Assembly (NCBI GenBank): GCA_945877815.1
Contig: CAMDWJ010000009.1
Span: 49,171-113,170, forward strand
DNA: 64,000 nt
Direction: 5' to 3'
Source of the DNA: Caenispirillum bisanense
GTDB taxonomy: Bacteria; Pseudomonadota; Alphaproteobacteria; Rhodospirillales; UBA2165
The notes beneath the pieces were generated by a model that was not told the origin of the DNA, did no database searches, and saw only the letters and a list, made by a program, of their open reading frames with translations. Position numbers and translations under genes: made by a program. The stretch's first letter is position 1; each line of letters begins with the position of its first letter. Shown here one piece after another: positions 1 to 9,001 of the stretch.

Positions 1-1
1 A

Positions 2-541
2 TTAAAGCATATCGACCCGTTCGGAACCGTGATCCTACCCATCATGTTGCTGTTGGCATCGGGTGGCAGCATGACCTTTGGTTTTGCCAAGCCCGTTCCC
101 GTCAATTTCGCGCGGCTGCGCCCGCTACGTCCCGGCATCGTCGCGGTCGCCTTTGCCGGGCCTGGATCGAACCTGGTTCTGGCCGTTGCATCCGCGTTGC
201 TCTTCCATCTGGTGCCTTCGCTGCCCGATGGGGTTATCCCCTGGGCGCAGGCGACCTTGACGGTCTCGATGTTAATCAATTTGATTCTCTTCTTTTTCAA
301 TCTTATCCCCATCCCCCCGCTCGACGGCGGACGCATATTAGTGGCGGTTTTGCCCGAGAATCTGGCCGGTCCTGTGGCCCGGTTGGAGAGGGCTGGCTTT
401 GTCATTATTTTGGGGGCTCTGTTCCTGCTGCCCTGGCTTGGGCAGATGGTGGGCCTCGATCTCGACGTATTCCAATGGATCGTTGGGAAGCCGGCCTTCG
501 AGACGATGCTGTGGATTGCCGATTTCGTGGGACTCAAGTGA
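2..541 (+). CDS. Site-2 protease / M50 family metallopeptidase, C-terminal part
   Basis: This is the end of an integral-membrane zinc protease of the M50 family. The reading frame is already open at base 2 (LKHIDPFGTV before the first possible start), so the true start and the HEXXH zinc site lie upstream of the window. Visible are the conserved HIDPFG segment, several hydrophobic membrane segments, and NLIPIPPLDGGRIL near residues 100-113, the counterpart of the N-P-D-G loop carrying the third metal ligand. The product probably cleaves substrates within the membrane, but nothing here identifies the substrate. It ends 3 bases before scpA and is probably cotranscribed with it. A Rip/SpoIVFB-like 'site-2 protease family protein' is the safest name. 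Confidence 0.88.
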   Translation, partial: LKHIDPFGTVILPIMLLLASGGSMTFGFAKPVPVNFARLRPLRPGIVAVAFAGPGSNLVLAVASALLFHLVPSLPDGVIPWAQATLTVSMLINLILFFFNLIPIPPLDGGRILVAVLPENLAGPVARLERAGFVIILGALFLLPWLGQMVGLDLDVFQWIVGKPAFETMLWIADFVGLK

Positions 542-544
542 CAT

Positions 545-1369
545 ATGAGCGAGCGCGACGCTAACTTCGAAGAGGATGCCGGGCGGCCTATCGTCGACCC
601 GGGCCAGGAACTCGTTATCGACGTCGCGGGCTTCGAAGGGCCGATCGACGTTCTCTTGACGCTCGCGCGCGACCAAAAGGTCGACATCACACAGATTTCG
701 ATTCTGCAGTTGGCCGACCAGTATCTGCTGTGGATCGCCCGGCTGAAGGGACAGAACCTCGACCTCGCCGCCGACTATCTGGTGATGGCGGCGTGGCTCG
801 CCTATCTCAAATCGAAACTGCTGTTGCCCGAAACAGGTACAACCGAGGAACCCTCAGGCGAGGTGATGGCTGAGGCGCTCGCCTATCAGATGCGGCGCTT
901 GGAGGCGATGCAGTCTGCCGGGCAAAATCTCATCCACCGCCCGCAGCTTGGCGTGGACTATTTCAAGCGCGGCGAGCCCGAGGCCTTCGGCTACAACTCC
1001 ACCACACGCTACAATGTGACGCTGTACGATTTGCTGAGCGCTTATGGCGATCAGGCGCGGCGCTCCAATATCAAGACCTTGCGCGTGGCGCCCAGCGAGC
1101 TTTATTCGATGGATGAGGCGATCCAGCGCCTGTCTTCGATGCTGGGGCGTATTCCGGACTGGTCCAATCTCATGCAGTTCCTCCCCATAGAGTTGCGCGG
1201 CGATATCGTGAGCCGCTCGGCGTTGGCCGCAACCTTCCTCGCGGCCCTTCAACTCACCAAGGACGGGCGCATGCGCATCCGCCAGGGCGAAAATTTCGGC
1301 CCGGTCTATATCCGGGCTTCCAGCGAAGCAGAAGTTGCAAGTGCTGCACGTATCGAAGAAACAAGGTAG
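545..1369 (+). CDS. scpA: Segregation and condensation protein A
   Basis: ScpA is the kleisin subunit that bridges the heads of the SMC chromosome-condensation ATPase together with ScpB. The 274-residue product has the usual kleisin layout. An N-terminal domain begins FEGPIDVLLTLARDQKVDI at about residue 29 and continues with DYLVMAAWLAYLKSKLLLP at about residues 78-96. A variable linker follows, then a C-terminal winged-helix part. The first 28 residues are a short acidic extension. The ATG follows the protease stop by 3 bases, and scpB begins 4 bases after this stop, so the three form one operon. Length is normal for alphaproteobacteria. Confidence 0.95.
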   Translation: MSERDANFEEDAGRPIVDPGQELVIDVAGFEGPIDVLLTLARDQKVDITQISILQLADQYLLWIARLKGQNLDLAADYLVMAAWLAYLKSKLLLPETGTTEEPSGEVMAEALAYQMRRLEAMQSAGQNLIHRPQLGVDYFKRGEPEAFGYNSTTRYNVTLYDLLSAYGDQARRSNIKTLRVAPSELYSMDEAIQRLSSMLGRIPDWSNLMQFLPIELRGDIVSRSALAATFLAALQLTKDGRMRIRQGENFGPVYIRASSEAEVASAARIEETR

Positions 1370-1373
1370 TCGT

Positions 1374-2288
1374 ATGATGGATTTGAACGTTTCCGAATCT
1401 GAGGTCACGAGTGTGCCGAATTTGGCGCAGGCGATTGAGACCATGCAGGACGAAGAGGAGACCCAGGCGATCGAAGCGAGAACCGAGACCACGGATGCGA
1501 ACGCCGAGCCCGTGCTCGATGCGCCGGCCGACGAGCCTTCCGCGCCCGAAGAGGTCGCTGCCGAAGAGGTCATCGAGCAAGCCGTCGAGGATTTGACGGA
1601 AGAAGAGCTTCCCGAACCGACCGAGGTCGACGAAGGCCAACTGCGTTTGCTGGAGGCCCTGATCTTCGCGTCCTCCGAGCCGGTGTCGCAGACGGTCTGC
1701 AAGGATCGCCTGCCGGACGGCGCGGCCGTGCCCGCGCTGCTCGCACGCCTGCGGGCAGACTACGCGACGCGCGGTGTCAATCTGGTGAAGATCGGCAAGG
1801 GTTGGGCGTTCCGCACCTCGACCGATCTTGCTCCGCAACTCGCGACCAACCGCGAAATCAGCCGTAAAATGTCGCGTGCCGCGGTCGAGACGCTCGCGGT
1901 GATTGCCTATCATCAACCGGTGACGCGCGCCGAGATCGAAGAAATTCGTGGTGTCAGCATCAGCAAGGGCACCATGGATATCCTGTTCGAGTCAGGTTGG
2001 ATCCGCCCGCGCGGCCGGCGCCGTACGCCGGGCCGCCCGGTGACCTGGGGTACCAGCGAGGCTTTCCTCGATCACTTCGCACTTGAGACATTGGACGACC
2101 TGCCGGGTGTCGAGGATTTGCGCGCCGCCGGCCTGCTGGACAAGCGTCCGGCGATCCAGACCTTGGGTATTCAGGGTGCAGAGCCGCAGGATCCGGACGC
2201 CTTGGCCGAACCGGCCGAAGAGGTCGATCTGTCCGAAGATCCACTCGATCCTGAAGATGGCGATTTGCGCAAACTCATGCGCGAGTGA
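1374..2288 (+). CDS. scpB: Segregation and condensation protein B
   Basis: ScpB is a dimer of winged-helix domains that binds the ScpA kleisin and completes the SMC-ScpAB condensin. The conserved domain starts near residue 85 (LRLLEALIFASSEPVS) and includes AVETLAVIAYHQPVTRAEIE and the RGRRRTPGRPVTWGTSEAFL segment typical of the family. Before it lies an unusually long, strongly acidic N-terminal region (about 80 residues rich in Glu, Asp and Ala), and the C-terminal tail is acidic too. The ATGATG start is chosen because it lies 4 bases after the scpA stop; a TTG further upstream would overlap scpA for no reason. Expected to act in the nucleoid. Confidence 0.94.
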   Translation: MMDLNVSESEVTSVPNLAQAIETMQDEEETQAIEARTETTDANAEPVLDAPADEPSAPEEVAAEEVIEQAVEDLTEEELPEPTEVDEGQLRLLEALIFASSEPVSQTVCKDRLPDGAAVPALLARLRADYATRGVNLVKIGKGWAFRTSTDLAPQLATNREISRKMSRAAVETLAVIAYHQPVTRAEIEEIRGVSISKGTMDILFESGWIRPRGRRRTPGRPVTWGTSEAFLDHFALETLDDLPGVEDLRAAGLLDKRPAIQTLGIQGAEPQDPDALAEPAEEVDLSEDPLDPEDGDLRKLMRE

Positions 2289-2397
2289 ATGGTCTCTGAC
2301 GCCGCTTATCCCCCACACCAACCCTCCACCGATCGCGCGGTCTGCCGCGCGCAAGTGCGCGATGGGGGGGAGGGATTAAAAAAAAGTAACGTCCCCT

Positions 2398-2415
2398 CTC
2401 CCCTGCGAAGGGGAG
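2398..2415. repeat. GC-rich palindromic hairpin in the scpB-downstream gap
   Basis: The 180-base gap after scpB contains a perfect 7-bp stem, CTCCCCT-GCGA-AGGGGAG, inside a pyrimidine/purine-rich tract. A second small inverted repeat, CGCGC-AAGT-GCGCG, lies at about 2348-2361 and is followed by an A-rich tract. There is no downstream T-run on the plus strand, so this is not a classic terminator for scpB. It looks more like a dispersed REP-type intergenic palindrome. Similar small CCCC/GGGG hairpins occur at about 12267-12279 and 22285-22301. Confidence 0.5.
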
Positions 2416-2468
2416 GATTAGGGTGGGAGGGCCGCCTGTCAAATGACATTCGGCAGGGGCGTTTCTAA

Positions 2469-3605
2469 ATGCGCGCCGACGTTTACGTCACCGTCTGGGG
2501 TACGGCTTTTGTCGAGAAATACCTGACATATTCGTTGGCGAGCCAACTGGCGCCGGGCAATTTGCCTGCGCTGTCCGCTGCCGACATCGAATTCGTCTAT
2601 CACATCTATACCGATCGTGCCTCCGAACCGCTGTTCGCTGCGGGGGTGGACGCTCTGGCACCTTATGCCGAGGTGCGTTTCCATTTCTACGAAGATATTC
2701 CGTTCAAGGGGGCCTCACTCTCCGAGGCGATGGCCAATTCGCCACCGGACACCGTGAAGCACAATGTGCAGCGGCTGACCTCGCTGCATTTCCTCGACCT
2801 CGCCGCCGAGGAGAAGAGCGATGCGGCCATCCTGCTCGATTCCGATTTCCTGTTCTCGGACGGTTCGTGGCCGGCGATGATCGCGTTCTATCGTGCGGGC
2901 GCGCAGGCCGTCTGCGCGATGCATCTGCGTCTCGATGAAGGTCGGGCCACGCCGCTTCTCAAGGACCGGATCGGCGCCGGGATGTCTGGGCGCGATCTGG
3001 TCGCGGTCGGTCTTGCGGCACTCCATCCCATCGCGCAATCGATGTTCGTCGATGCCGATCCCTTCACGACCTATCCGTCGCAGCTCAATTGGCGAGTCAG
3101 TGCGGCCGACGGCTTTGTTACTCACACTTACTTCCCTCATCCGTTGCTGACGGTGCCGCGTGCCGGTCTGCGCTATTCAAGCACGATGGATTACGAATAT
3201 GCCTTGCGCGCCGTGCGCGAGGATTCCGCGATCCATCTCGTGCGATCGTCGGACGAGCTGCTGGTCTGCAAGATCACGCCCGCGACCTACCTTGCGGAAA
3301 AACCGAAAGGCGGCACGCTGTCGCTTGGTGAAATTGCGCGGTTTCTCGTCTCCAACACCAATATGCGCCATCGCTTGTTCATGGCGCAGCCGATCCGCTT
3401 TCGCGCGAGCGGCACGGAAGAGGCGTGGAAAGAGACCGAAGCCCGCTCGACCCGCTACGTCGAGGGGCTCTATCAGGCCGCCGAAATGATCCTGGCCGGG
3501 GTCAAGATGGATGCGCGAAGTCTCGTTTTCCTCAAATCTTTCCTGGGTCCAATCGAGGATTATGCCTCGCCTCAAACCGCATCCCGCCTCAAGAGCCGGA
3601 TGTAG
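2469..3605 (+). CDS. Unknown protein, possibly a GT-A-fold glycosyltransferase
   Basis: I do not recognise this 378-residue protein with certainty. It starts with a beta-strand-like segment ([17 protein letters not shown]). Residues 120-130 contain [14 protein letters not shown], which resembles the DxD nucleotide-sugar/metal motif region of GT-A glycosyltransferases. There is no signal peptide or membrane segment, so it is probably cytosolic. Third-position GC matches its neighbours, so there is no sign of recent transfer. It sits alone between scpB and tatA, where many alphaproteobacteria have nothing, with 180 bases upstream and about 90 downstream. A glycosyltransferase-like role is inference from one motif only. 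Confidence 0.75.
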   Translation: MRADVYVTVWGTAFVEKYLTYSLASQLAPGNLPALSAADIEFVYHIYTDRASEPLFAAGVDALAPYAEVRFHFYEDIPFKGASLSEAMANSPPDTVKHNVQRLTSLHFLDLAAEEKSDAAILLDSDFLFSDGSWPAMIAFYRAGAQAVCAMHLRLDEGRATPLLKDRIGAGMSGRDLVAVGLAALHPIAQSMFVDADPFTTYPSQLNWRVSAADGFVTHTYFPHPLLTVPRAGLRYSSTMDYEYALRAVREDSAIHLVRSSDELLVCKITPATYLAEKPKGGTLSLGEIARFLVSNTNMRHRLFMAQPIRFRASGTEEAWKETEARSTRYVEGLYQAAEMILAGVKMDARSLVFLKSFLGPIEDYASPQTASRLKSRM

Positions 3606-3697
3606 CGGTTTTCGGCCCTCCCGGCGTCGTTGCTCCGTCCCCTCGCATCTGCCATGATGGGCGCAACATCCTGACACTAAACGTGAAAGTGGTTGCC

Positions 3698-3958
3698 ATG
3701 GGTAGCTTTAGCATCTGGCATTGGTTAATCGTCCTCGCGGTCGTCCTGCTGTTGTTCGGTGGGCGCGGCAAGATTTCGCAGATCATGGGCGATTTTGGCA
3801 AAGGCCTGAAATCCTTTAAAAAGGGCATCAAGGACGATGAGGAGGAAACCGCGGCGACGAATGCCGCGAGTGCGGCCACGGCGCAACGCGTGCCGGACGA
3901 CACGCATCGTCCGATGTCGTCGGCACACACAACCGAGTCTCCGAAAAAAGCCGACTAG
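3698..3958 (+). CDS. tatA: Sec-independent protein translocase TatA
   Basis: TatA forms the pore-like assembly of the twin-arginine translocon, which moves folded proteins across the inner membrane. The 86-residue product has the family layout: one N-terminal membrane helix ([19 protein letters not shown]), then an amphipathic helix beginning [19 protein letters not shown], then an acidic, unstructured tail (DDEEE). The ATG is chosen because the protein then begins MGSFSIWHW as in other TatA proteins; longer versions of the frame add a non-homologous segment overlapping the previous gene. tatB follows after 72 bases, so tatABC is probably one transcript. A Tat-type leader is present on the amine oxidase at about 23.8 kb. 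Confidence 0.95.
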   Translation: MGSFSIWHWLIVLAVVLLLFGGRGKISQIMGDFGKGLKSFKKGIKDDEEETAATNAASAATAQRVPDDTHRPMSSAHTTESPKKAD

Positions 3959-4030
3959 CTCGCATCGTAGCCTCGGCGAAGGTTTCGTCGTTCAACTTTT
4001 CTTTCCTCGCCCCTAGGATCGCGGGCCGCA

Positions 4031-4432
4031 ATGTTCGATATCGGCTGGCCAGAGCTGTTCGTAATCGCGCTTGTCGCTTTGGTCGTCATCGGACCCAAGG
4101 ACTTGCCGAAAGTCATGCGCGCCGTCGGCCGTTGGGTCGGCAAGGCCAAGCGCGTGACCTACGAATTCAAGAGTCATGTCGACGACATGATGCGCGAATC
4201 CGAACTCGACGAGGTGCGCCAGCAAATCCGCGAGGCGACGCAGGGCGATCCCAGCGCCTATGTCGAGAAATCCGTCGATCCCGATAAGAAGATCCGCGAA
4301 GCTTTCGAATTCGGTGGCGAGGAATTGGTGAATGTGAAGATGCCGGAATTGCCGGTGACGAGCATTGCCCCACCCGCGCCCGCGCCGGATGCGCCGGTGC
4401 CAGCGGTTGAATCCAAAGAGACCAAGACGTGA
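4031..4432 (+). CDS. tatB: Sec-independent protein translocase TatB
   Basis: TatB pairs with TatC to form the receptor for twin-arginine signal peptides. This 133-residue protein starts MFDIGWPELFVIALVALVVI, a single membrane helix with the conserved Glu (residue 8) and GP hinge, followed by the TatB-type amphipathic helix KDLPKVMRAVGRWVGK. The C-terminal 50 residues are Pro/Ala-rich and poorly conserved, as usual. Its TGA overlaps the GTG of tatC (GTGA), implying translational coupling. The IGW-PELF signature and longer length distinguish it from TatA. Confidence 0.95.
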   Translation: MFDIGWPELFVIALVALVVIGPKDLPKVMRAVGRWVGKAKRVTYEFKSHVDDMMRESELDEVRQQIREATQGDPSAYVEKSVDPDKKIREAFEFGGEELVNVKMPELPVTSIAPPAPAPDAPVPAVESKETKT

Positions 4433-5256
4433 GTGCCGCCCAGGACGACGATTCCTCTAAAATGCCGCTGCTCGATCATTTGATCGAACTGCGCAACCGG
4501 CTGATCAAATCATTCATCGCCGTAATCGTCCTGTTCCTGATCTGTTACGGCTTCTCCGAGCATATCTACGCCTTTCTCGTGCATCCGCTGGCCGAAGTGG
4601 TGCACGAGCAGGGCGAGAATCGCCGGCTGATCTATACCGCTCTGCACGAGGCCTTCTTCACCTATTTGAAGGTGTCGTTTTTCGCGGCGATGTTCCTGGC
4701 CTTCCCCTTCATCGCCGCGCAATTGTGGCGGTTCATGGCGCCCGGCCTCTACGCCAATGAAAAGAAGGCCCTGCTGCCCTATCTTGTGATCTCGCCGGTG
4801 CTGTTCTTCATGGGCGGAGCGCTCGTCTATTATTTCATCTTCCCGATGGCGTGGCGCTTCTTCCTGAGTTTCGAATCGCCGGGCGGCGAGGGTATGATGC
4901 CGATCCAGCTCGAAGCCAAGGTCAACGAATATCTCTCGCTCGTAATGCAGTTGATTTTCGCCTTCGGTATCGCGTTCCAGCTTCCGGTCGTGCTCACCTT
5001 GGCCGCGCGGGCGGGCTTCACGACAGCGGCCGGATTGGCCGAGAAGCGGCGCTACGCCATCGTCATCGCATTCATTGCTGCGGCGATCCTCACCCCGCCT
5101 GATGTGATCAGCCAGGTCGGGCTCGCCATTCCGATCATAATTTTGTACGAGGCCTCGATTGTCGTCGTGCGCATGATGGAAAAGCGGCGACCGAAAGAAG
5201 AAATCACCGACGACGGCGTCGTCGACGATACGGATTTCAACGAGGCCCAGAGCTAA
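4429..5256 (+). CDS. tatC: Sec-independent protein translocase TatC
   Basis: TatC is the six-helix membrane core that recognises the twin-arginine signal. The 275-residue product begins near [17 protein letters not shown], the conserved cytosolic entry motif (H-L-x-E-L-R-x-R), then has strongly hydrophobic segments. These include the F-ALYxNE-like block ([17 protein letters not shown]) and the helix around [19 protein letters not shown]. The GTG start overlaps the tatB stop. A charged tail ([12 protein letters not shown]) is cytosolic. The serS ATG follows 4 bases after this stop, so tatABC-serS is one dense run, as is common in alphaproteobacteria. Confidence 0.96.
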   Translation: MSAAQDDDSSKMPLLDHLIELRNRLIKSFIAVIVLFLICYGFSEHIYAFLVHPLAEVVHEQGENRRLIYTALHEAFFTYLKVSFFAAMFLAFPFIAAQLWRFMAPGLYANEKKALLPYLVISPVLFFMGGALVYYFIFPMAWRFFLSFESPGGEGMMPIQLEAKVNEYLSLVMQLIFAFGIAFQLPVVLTLAARAGFTTAAGLAEKRRYAIVIAFIAAAILTPPDVISQVGLAIPIIILYEASIVVVRMMEKRRPKEEITDDGVVDDTDFNEAQS

Positions 5257-5260
5257 TCAC

Positions 5261-6544
5261 ATGCACGACATCCGTTTCATTCGCGAGCAGCCCCTTGTTT
5301 TCGCGGCAGGTCTCACGCGCCGTAATTTTGAAGGTGCGGACGATGTTGCCAATCAACTCTTGGAGTTGGACAAGCGCCGCCGCGAGGCCGTGACCCGCGC
5401 GCAGGAACTACAGACGCGGCGCAACGAACTGTCCAAACAGATCGGCCAGAAAAAATCCAAGGGCGAGGATGCGGCCGCCGAAATGGCAGAGGTCGCGCGC
5501 TCCAAGGATGAGCAGGCCGAGGCCGAGGCGGCGGGTAAGGCTGCGGGCGACGAACTCGACACACTTCTCGCTTCGTTGCCCAACCTGCCGGCCGACGACG
5601 TGCTGCAGGGCAAGGACGAGAGCGAGAACAAGGAAGTCCGCAAGGACGGCGAACCCCGCAAATTCAATTTCACCGCCAAGGATCATGTGGCGCTCGGCAC
5701 CGGCCTTCGCATGATGGACATGGATACGGCCGCGAAAATGTCGGGTGCGCGCTTCGTGATCCTGTCGGGCGCCTTGGCGCGGCTCGAACGAGCGCTGGGC
5801 GCCTTCATGCTCGATCTGCACACGCAGACCAACGGTTACACCGAAGTCAGCCCGCCGGTCCTGGTGCGCGACAATGCGCTGTTCGGCACCGGGCAATTGC
5901 CGAAATTCGCTGAGGATCTGTTCCGCACCGAGCAGGATATGTGGCTGATCCCGACCGCAGAGGTCTCGCTCACCAATATCGTCGCCGAGCAGATCGTGAC
6001 CGAGGAAACTCTGCCGCGTCGCTATACCGCGCAGACTCTGTGCTTCCGTTCCGAGGCCGGGGCGGCAGGCAAGGACACGACCGGCATGATCCGCCAGCAT
6101 CAGTTCCTCAAGGTCGAGATGGTGTCGATCGTGCGGTCCGAGGATTCGGAGGCCGAGCACGAGCGCATGACCGGCTGCGCCGAGGACGTGCTGAAGCGTC
6201 TGGCCATTCCCTATCGCACGATGATGCTGTGCACCGGCGATATGGGCTTTTCCGCGCGCAAGACCTACGACATCGAAGTCTGGTTGCCCGGGCAGGACCG
6301 CTACCGCGAGATTTCGTCCTGCTCCAACTGCGGCGATTTTCAGGCAAGGCGCATGAATGCGCGTTACCGCCCGGCGGGCGAGAAGGGGACGCGTTTCGTT
6401 CATACCCTCAATGGGTCCGGCTTGGCGGTCGGGCGCACCCTGATCGCGGTGCTGGAGAATTACCAGCAGGCCGATGGCTCGATCGCGGTGCCGGACGTGC
6501 TTCGCCCCTATATGGGCGGGCTCGATACGATCCAGCGGGCGTGA
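5261..6544 (+). CDS. serS: Seryl-tRNA synthetase
   Basis: This class II aminoacyl-tRNA synthetase charges tRNA-Ser (and tRNA-Sec where present). The 427-residue protein has the N-terminal long coiled-coil arm (about residues 30-105, many Glu/Lys/Arg/Ala, including [20 protein letters not shown]). The catalytic domain follows: motif 2 around [19 protein letters not shown] and motif 3 in [20 protein letters not shown] near the C terminus. Start [11 protein letters not shown] is the family-typical N terminus. Its TGA overlaps by one base the ATG of the downstream thioesterase gene, implying coupling. Confidence 0.97.
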   Translation: MHDIRFIREQPLVFAAGLTRRNFEGADDVANQLLELDKRRREAVTRAQELQTRRNELSKQIGQKKSKGEDAAAEMAEVARSKDEQAEAEAAGKAAGDELDTLLASLPNLPADDVLQGKDESENKEVRKDGEPRKFNFTAKDHVALGTGLRMMDMDTAAKMSGARFVILSGALARLERALGAFMLDLHTQTNGYTEVSPPVLVRDNALFGTGQLPKFAEDLFRTEQDMWLIPTAEVSLTNIVAEQIVTEETLPRRYTAQTLCFRSEAGAAGKDTTGMIRQHQFLKVEMVSIVRSEDSEAEHERMTGCAEDVLKRLAIPYRTMMLCTGDMGFSARKTYDIEVWLPGQDRYREISSCSNCGDFQARRMNARYRPAGEKGTRFVHTLNGSGLAVGRTLIAVLENYQQADGSIAVPDVLRPYMGGLDTIQRA

Positions 6545-6987
6545 TGGCTGACCGAGCAAGCGACACAATGACCGGATGGCACGATATTTCCCGCACTATC
6601 ATCATGCCCGTGCTTTGCGATCATTACGGCCATTTGAACGTGCGTCACTATTCCGCGCTGTTCAACGACGCGGCCTGGCAGATGCTGACCTTGGGCGGGG
6701 TTAGCATGACGGACATGCGCGCAGCGGGGCTCGGCACGGTGGTCGCCACACTGACAATCGATTTCCACCACGAGGTGACGGTCGGTCAGTTGGTGCAGAT
6801 CAAGGGCGCGATCACCAAGGTCGGCACCAAGAGCCTGGCGCACGAATTGCGGCTCTATGAGACGGAAACGATGACCCACTGCGCGACCCAGAAATCGGTC
6901 GAGGTGTGTTTCGACATGGTCAAGCGGACCTCGGTCCCGTTCCCGGACGATTTCCGCCAGCGGCTTGCAGCCGCCGTTGCGGTCTAG
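6544..6987 (+). CDS. Hotdog-fold acyl-CoA thioesterase
   Basis: A 147-residue protein of the 4HBT/hotdog superfamily, which hydrolyses acyl-CoA thioesters. The segment PVLCDHYGHLNVRHYSALF at about residue 20 matches the D-x-x-GHxN-x-x-Y signature of the catalytic helix. DFHHEVTVGQLVQIKGAI resembles the central beta strands of the hotdog fold. The ATG overlaps the serS stop by one base; an in-frame ATG 24 bases later (MTGWHDISR) is an equally possible start. It lies between serS and pcm, where many proteobacteria carry surE. The substrate is unknown. Confidence 0.85.
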   Translation: MADRASDTMTGWHDISRTIIMPVLCDHYGHLNVRHYSALFNDAAWQMLTLGGVSMTDMRAAGLGTVVATLTIDFHHEVTVGQLVQIKGAITKVGTKSLAHELRLYETETMTHCATQKSVEVCFDMVKRTSVPFPDDFRQRLAAAVAV

Positions 6988-7007
6988 TCCAGGGCAAGAC
7001 GCAATCC

Positions 7008-7023
7008 TTAATCGCTGGTTAAC
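7008..7023. promoter_or_regulatory. CtrA-type binding site upstream of pcm
   Basis: The sequence TTAA-TCGCTGG-TTAAC matches the full alphaproteobacterial CtrA consensus TTAA-N7-TTAAC exactly. It lies in the 169-base gap between the thioesterase gene and pcm, about 134 bases before the pcm GTG. TTAA is rare in this GC-rich DNA, which makes a chance match less likely. Binding is inferred; the ctrA gene itself is not in the window. Confidence 0.5.
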
Positions 7024-7156
7024 CAAATCGTGAAAGGCTGCGGTCGGGATTCTGTGCGCCCACGCCCGCCTTTGGTCGGTGTGGGGGTGCTATGGGTGGC
7101 GAGAGTATGGGGCAATCGAATATGACTAGGGTGGCCACCTTTACGAGGGATGGGGC

Positions 7157-7801
7157 GTGAGCGACGAGGGCAAAGCCAAACTCGTCATGGCGCTACGGAA
7201 GGCCGGCGTCACCGATACGGCCGTTTTGGGGGCGATCGAGAAACTGCCGCGCGACGTGTTCGTGCCCGCGCATTTCCGCCATGCCGCCTATGACGATGTC
7301 GCCCTGCCGATCGGACATGGCCAGACGGTCAGCCGCCCGGCGGTCGTCGGCCTGATGACCGAGGCGCTCTGCCTCACGCCGCGCACCAAGGTGCTCGAGA
7401 TCGGAACGGGGTCGGGCTATCAGACCGCCGTGCTCGCCATGCTGTCGCGCCGCGTCTATACGATCGAGCGGCACCGCCCGCTTCTGGCGATGGCCGAGCA
7501 GCGTTTCGGCCAATTGAAATTGTTCAATATCACGACCCGTGCCGGCGACGGCACTTTGGGCTGGAAAGCGCAGGCGCCGTTCCAATGCATCATCGTGACG
7601 GCCGCCGCGGCCGACGTGCCGCCGGTGCTCGCCGATCAATTGGCCGAGGGCGGCGCGATGGTCGTGCCGATCGGCAGCGACTATGCGAGCCAGGCCATCG
7701 TGAAAGTCGTGCGAGAAGGCAGCGGTTTCACGACCAAGGAAATGCGCGCCGTTCCCTTTGTGCCGCTTGTGCCGGCTGATACGGCGAGGGAGGCGGTGTG
7801 A
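7157..7801 (+). CDS. pcm: Protein-L-isoaspartate O-methyltransferase
   Basis: PIMT uses S-adenosylmethionine to methylate L-isoaspartyl residues in damaged proteins, allowing their repair. The 214-residue product carries LPIGHGQTVSRPAVVGLMTE (family signature, substrate loop) and the SAM-binding motif I VLEIGTGSGYQTAVLA at about residues 77-92, followed by VYTIERHRPLL. Starting codon is GTG after GAGGGATGGGGC. The TGA overlaps the ATG of the LysM/M23 lipoprotein gene by one base, the classical pcm-nlpD pairing. A CtrA-type box lies upstream. Confidence 0.94.
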   Translation: MSDEGKAKLVMALRKAGVTDTAVLGAIEKLPRDVFVPAHFRHAAYDDVALPIGHGQTVSRPAVVGLMTEALCLTPRTKVLEIGTGSGYQTAVLAMLSRRVYTIERHRPLLAMAEQRFGQLKLFNITTRAGDGTLGWKAQAPFQCIIVTAAAADVPPVLADQLAEGGAMVVPIGSDYASQAIVKVVREGSGFTTKEMRAVPFVPLVPADTAREAV

Positions 7802-8994
7802 TGCTGCGCGCGGCACTCCTGATCCTTGTCGCCGCGACTCTGTCGGCCTGCGGCGGTTTGCAGTGGCCGCCTCAACCGCAGCCGCACTTGGCGAATCCGC
7901 CCCGCGCCGCCGCCGCCCCTGTCGCGGTCGCGAACGGGCAATCGCGCACCGTCGCGGTGCAGAGCGGCGAAACCCTGTTCGATCTCGCCAAGCGCACCGG
8001 CGTGACCCCGCGCGCGATCATCGAAACCAATAACTTGCAGCCACCCTATCGCATCGCCAAGGGCCAGACGCTGATCTTGCCCGCGTCCAAGACACACACT
8101 GTGATCCGCGGCGACACGCTCTACGGCATCTCGCGTTATTACGGCGTCGATGCCTACGAACTCGCTCGGCTCAATAACCTCGCCCCGCCCTATAATATTC
8201 GTGCCAATCAATCGCTTATCCTGCCGGGCGGCGATACGCGTACTCCGACCTCGGTCGAGACGGTCGACCGTTCGGGATCGACCGGTCCAACAAGTATACC
8301 GGCGCCGAGCCCGCGCGGCCCGGCACTCGAAAAGGTTCATGTGATCGAAGAGGCGCGCGTGGCATCGATCGGGCCTGACCGCTCCGCTCCGCTCCAAGCG
8401 GCCGTCCAGGTTCCGGCTTCGGTATCCGCCACGTCGACTTCACCTGCGGCAGTGAATGTGGCACCTGCTTACGTGCCCGCGACACCCGCTGTGAGTCACG
8501 TCGAGCCGGGGACGCCGGTCGAGCGTCCGGCCGAAGCCGCTCCGCAGCCGGAGAAGGCGCAGCTCGCCAGCCTGCCGACAGCAGCCTTGCGCGGCAAGGG
8601 CGGCAGCGGCCGCTTCGTCTGGCCGGTCCAAGGCAAGCTTGCCTCCGAATACGGCCCCAAAGGCGACGGCCTTCACAATGACGGCATCAATATCGTGGCT
8701 GCCAAGGGCACCCCGGTTCATGCGGCGGCCTCTGGCGTTGTCGCCTATGCAGGCAACGAAATTCGCGGCTTTGGCAATTTATTGCTGATCCAGCACTCGG
8801 ACGGCTGGATGACCGCCTATGCCCACAACGACAAACTGCTGGTCAAACGCGGCGACCGGGTCGAGCAGGGCCAGCAGGTCGGCGCGGTCGGGTCGACCGG
8901 CAACGTCGTGAGCCCGCAGCTTCACTTCGAGATCCGCCGCGGCAAGCGCGCGGTCGATCCGCTGGATCAGTTGGGTTCGCCGCGCTCGTCCTAG
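7801..8994 (+). CDS. LysM and M23/LytM-domain lipoprotein (NlpD/DipM-like amidase activator)
   Basis: A 397-residue envelope lipoprotein. The N-terminal signal peptide ends in the lipobox LSAC (Cys at about residue 16-17), predicting lipid anchoring. Two LysM peptidoglycan-binding modules follow (about residues 55-100 and 100-145: VQSGETLFDLAKRTGV and VIRGDTLYGISRYYGV), then a Pro/Ala-rich linker and a C-terminal LytM domain. In that domain, canonical HxGxD is HNDGIN (Asp to Asn) and canonical HxHFE is QLHFE. Zinc ligands therefore appear incomplete, and the protein is more likely an activator of cell-wall amidases than an enzyme. It is coupled to pcm; a preceding in-frame GTG is the alternative start. 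Confidence 0.9.
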   Translation: MLRAALLILVAATLSACGGLQWPPQPQPHLANPPRAAAAPVAVANGQSRTVAVQSGETLFDLAKRTGVTPRAIIETNNLQPPYRIAKGQTLILPASKTHTVIRGDTLYGISRYYGVDAYELARLNNLAPPYNIRANQSLILPGGDTRTPTSVETVDRSGSTGPTSIPAPSPRGPALEKVHVIEEARVASIGPDRSAPLQAAVQVPASVSATSTSPAAVNVAPAYVPATPAVSHVEPGTPVERPAEAAPQPEKAQLASLPTAALRGKGGSGRFVWPVQGKLASEYGPKGDGLHNDGINIVAAKGTPVHAAASGVVAYAGNEIRGFGNLLLIQHSDGWMTAYAHNDKLLVKRGDRVEQGQQVGAVGSTGNVVSPQLHFEIRRGKRAVDPLDQLGSPRSS

Positions 8995-9001
8995 TGGCGT
9001 T

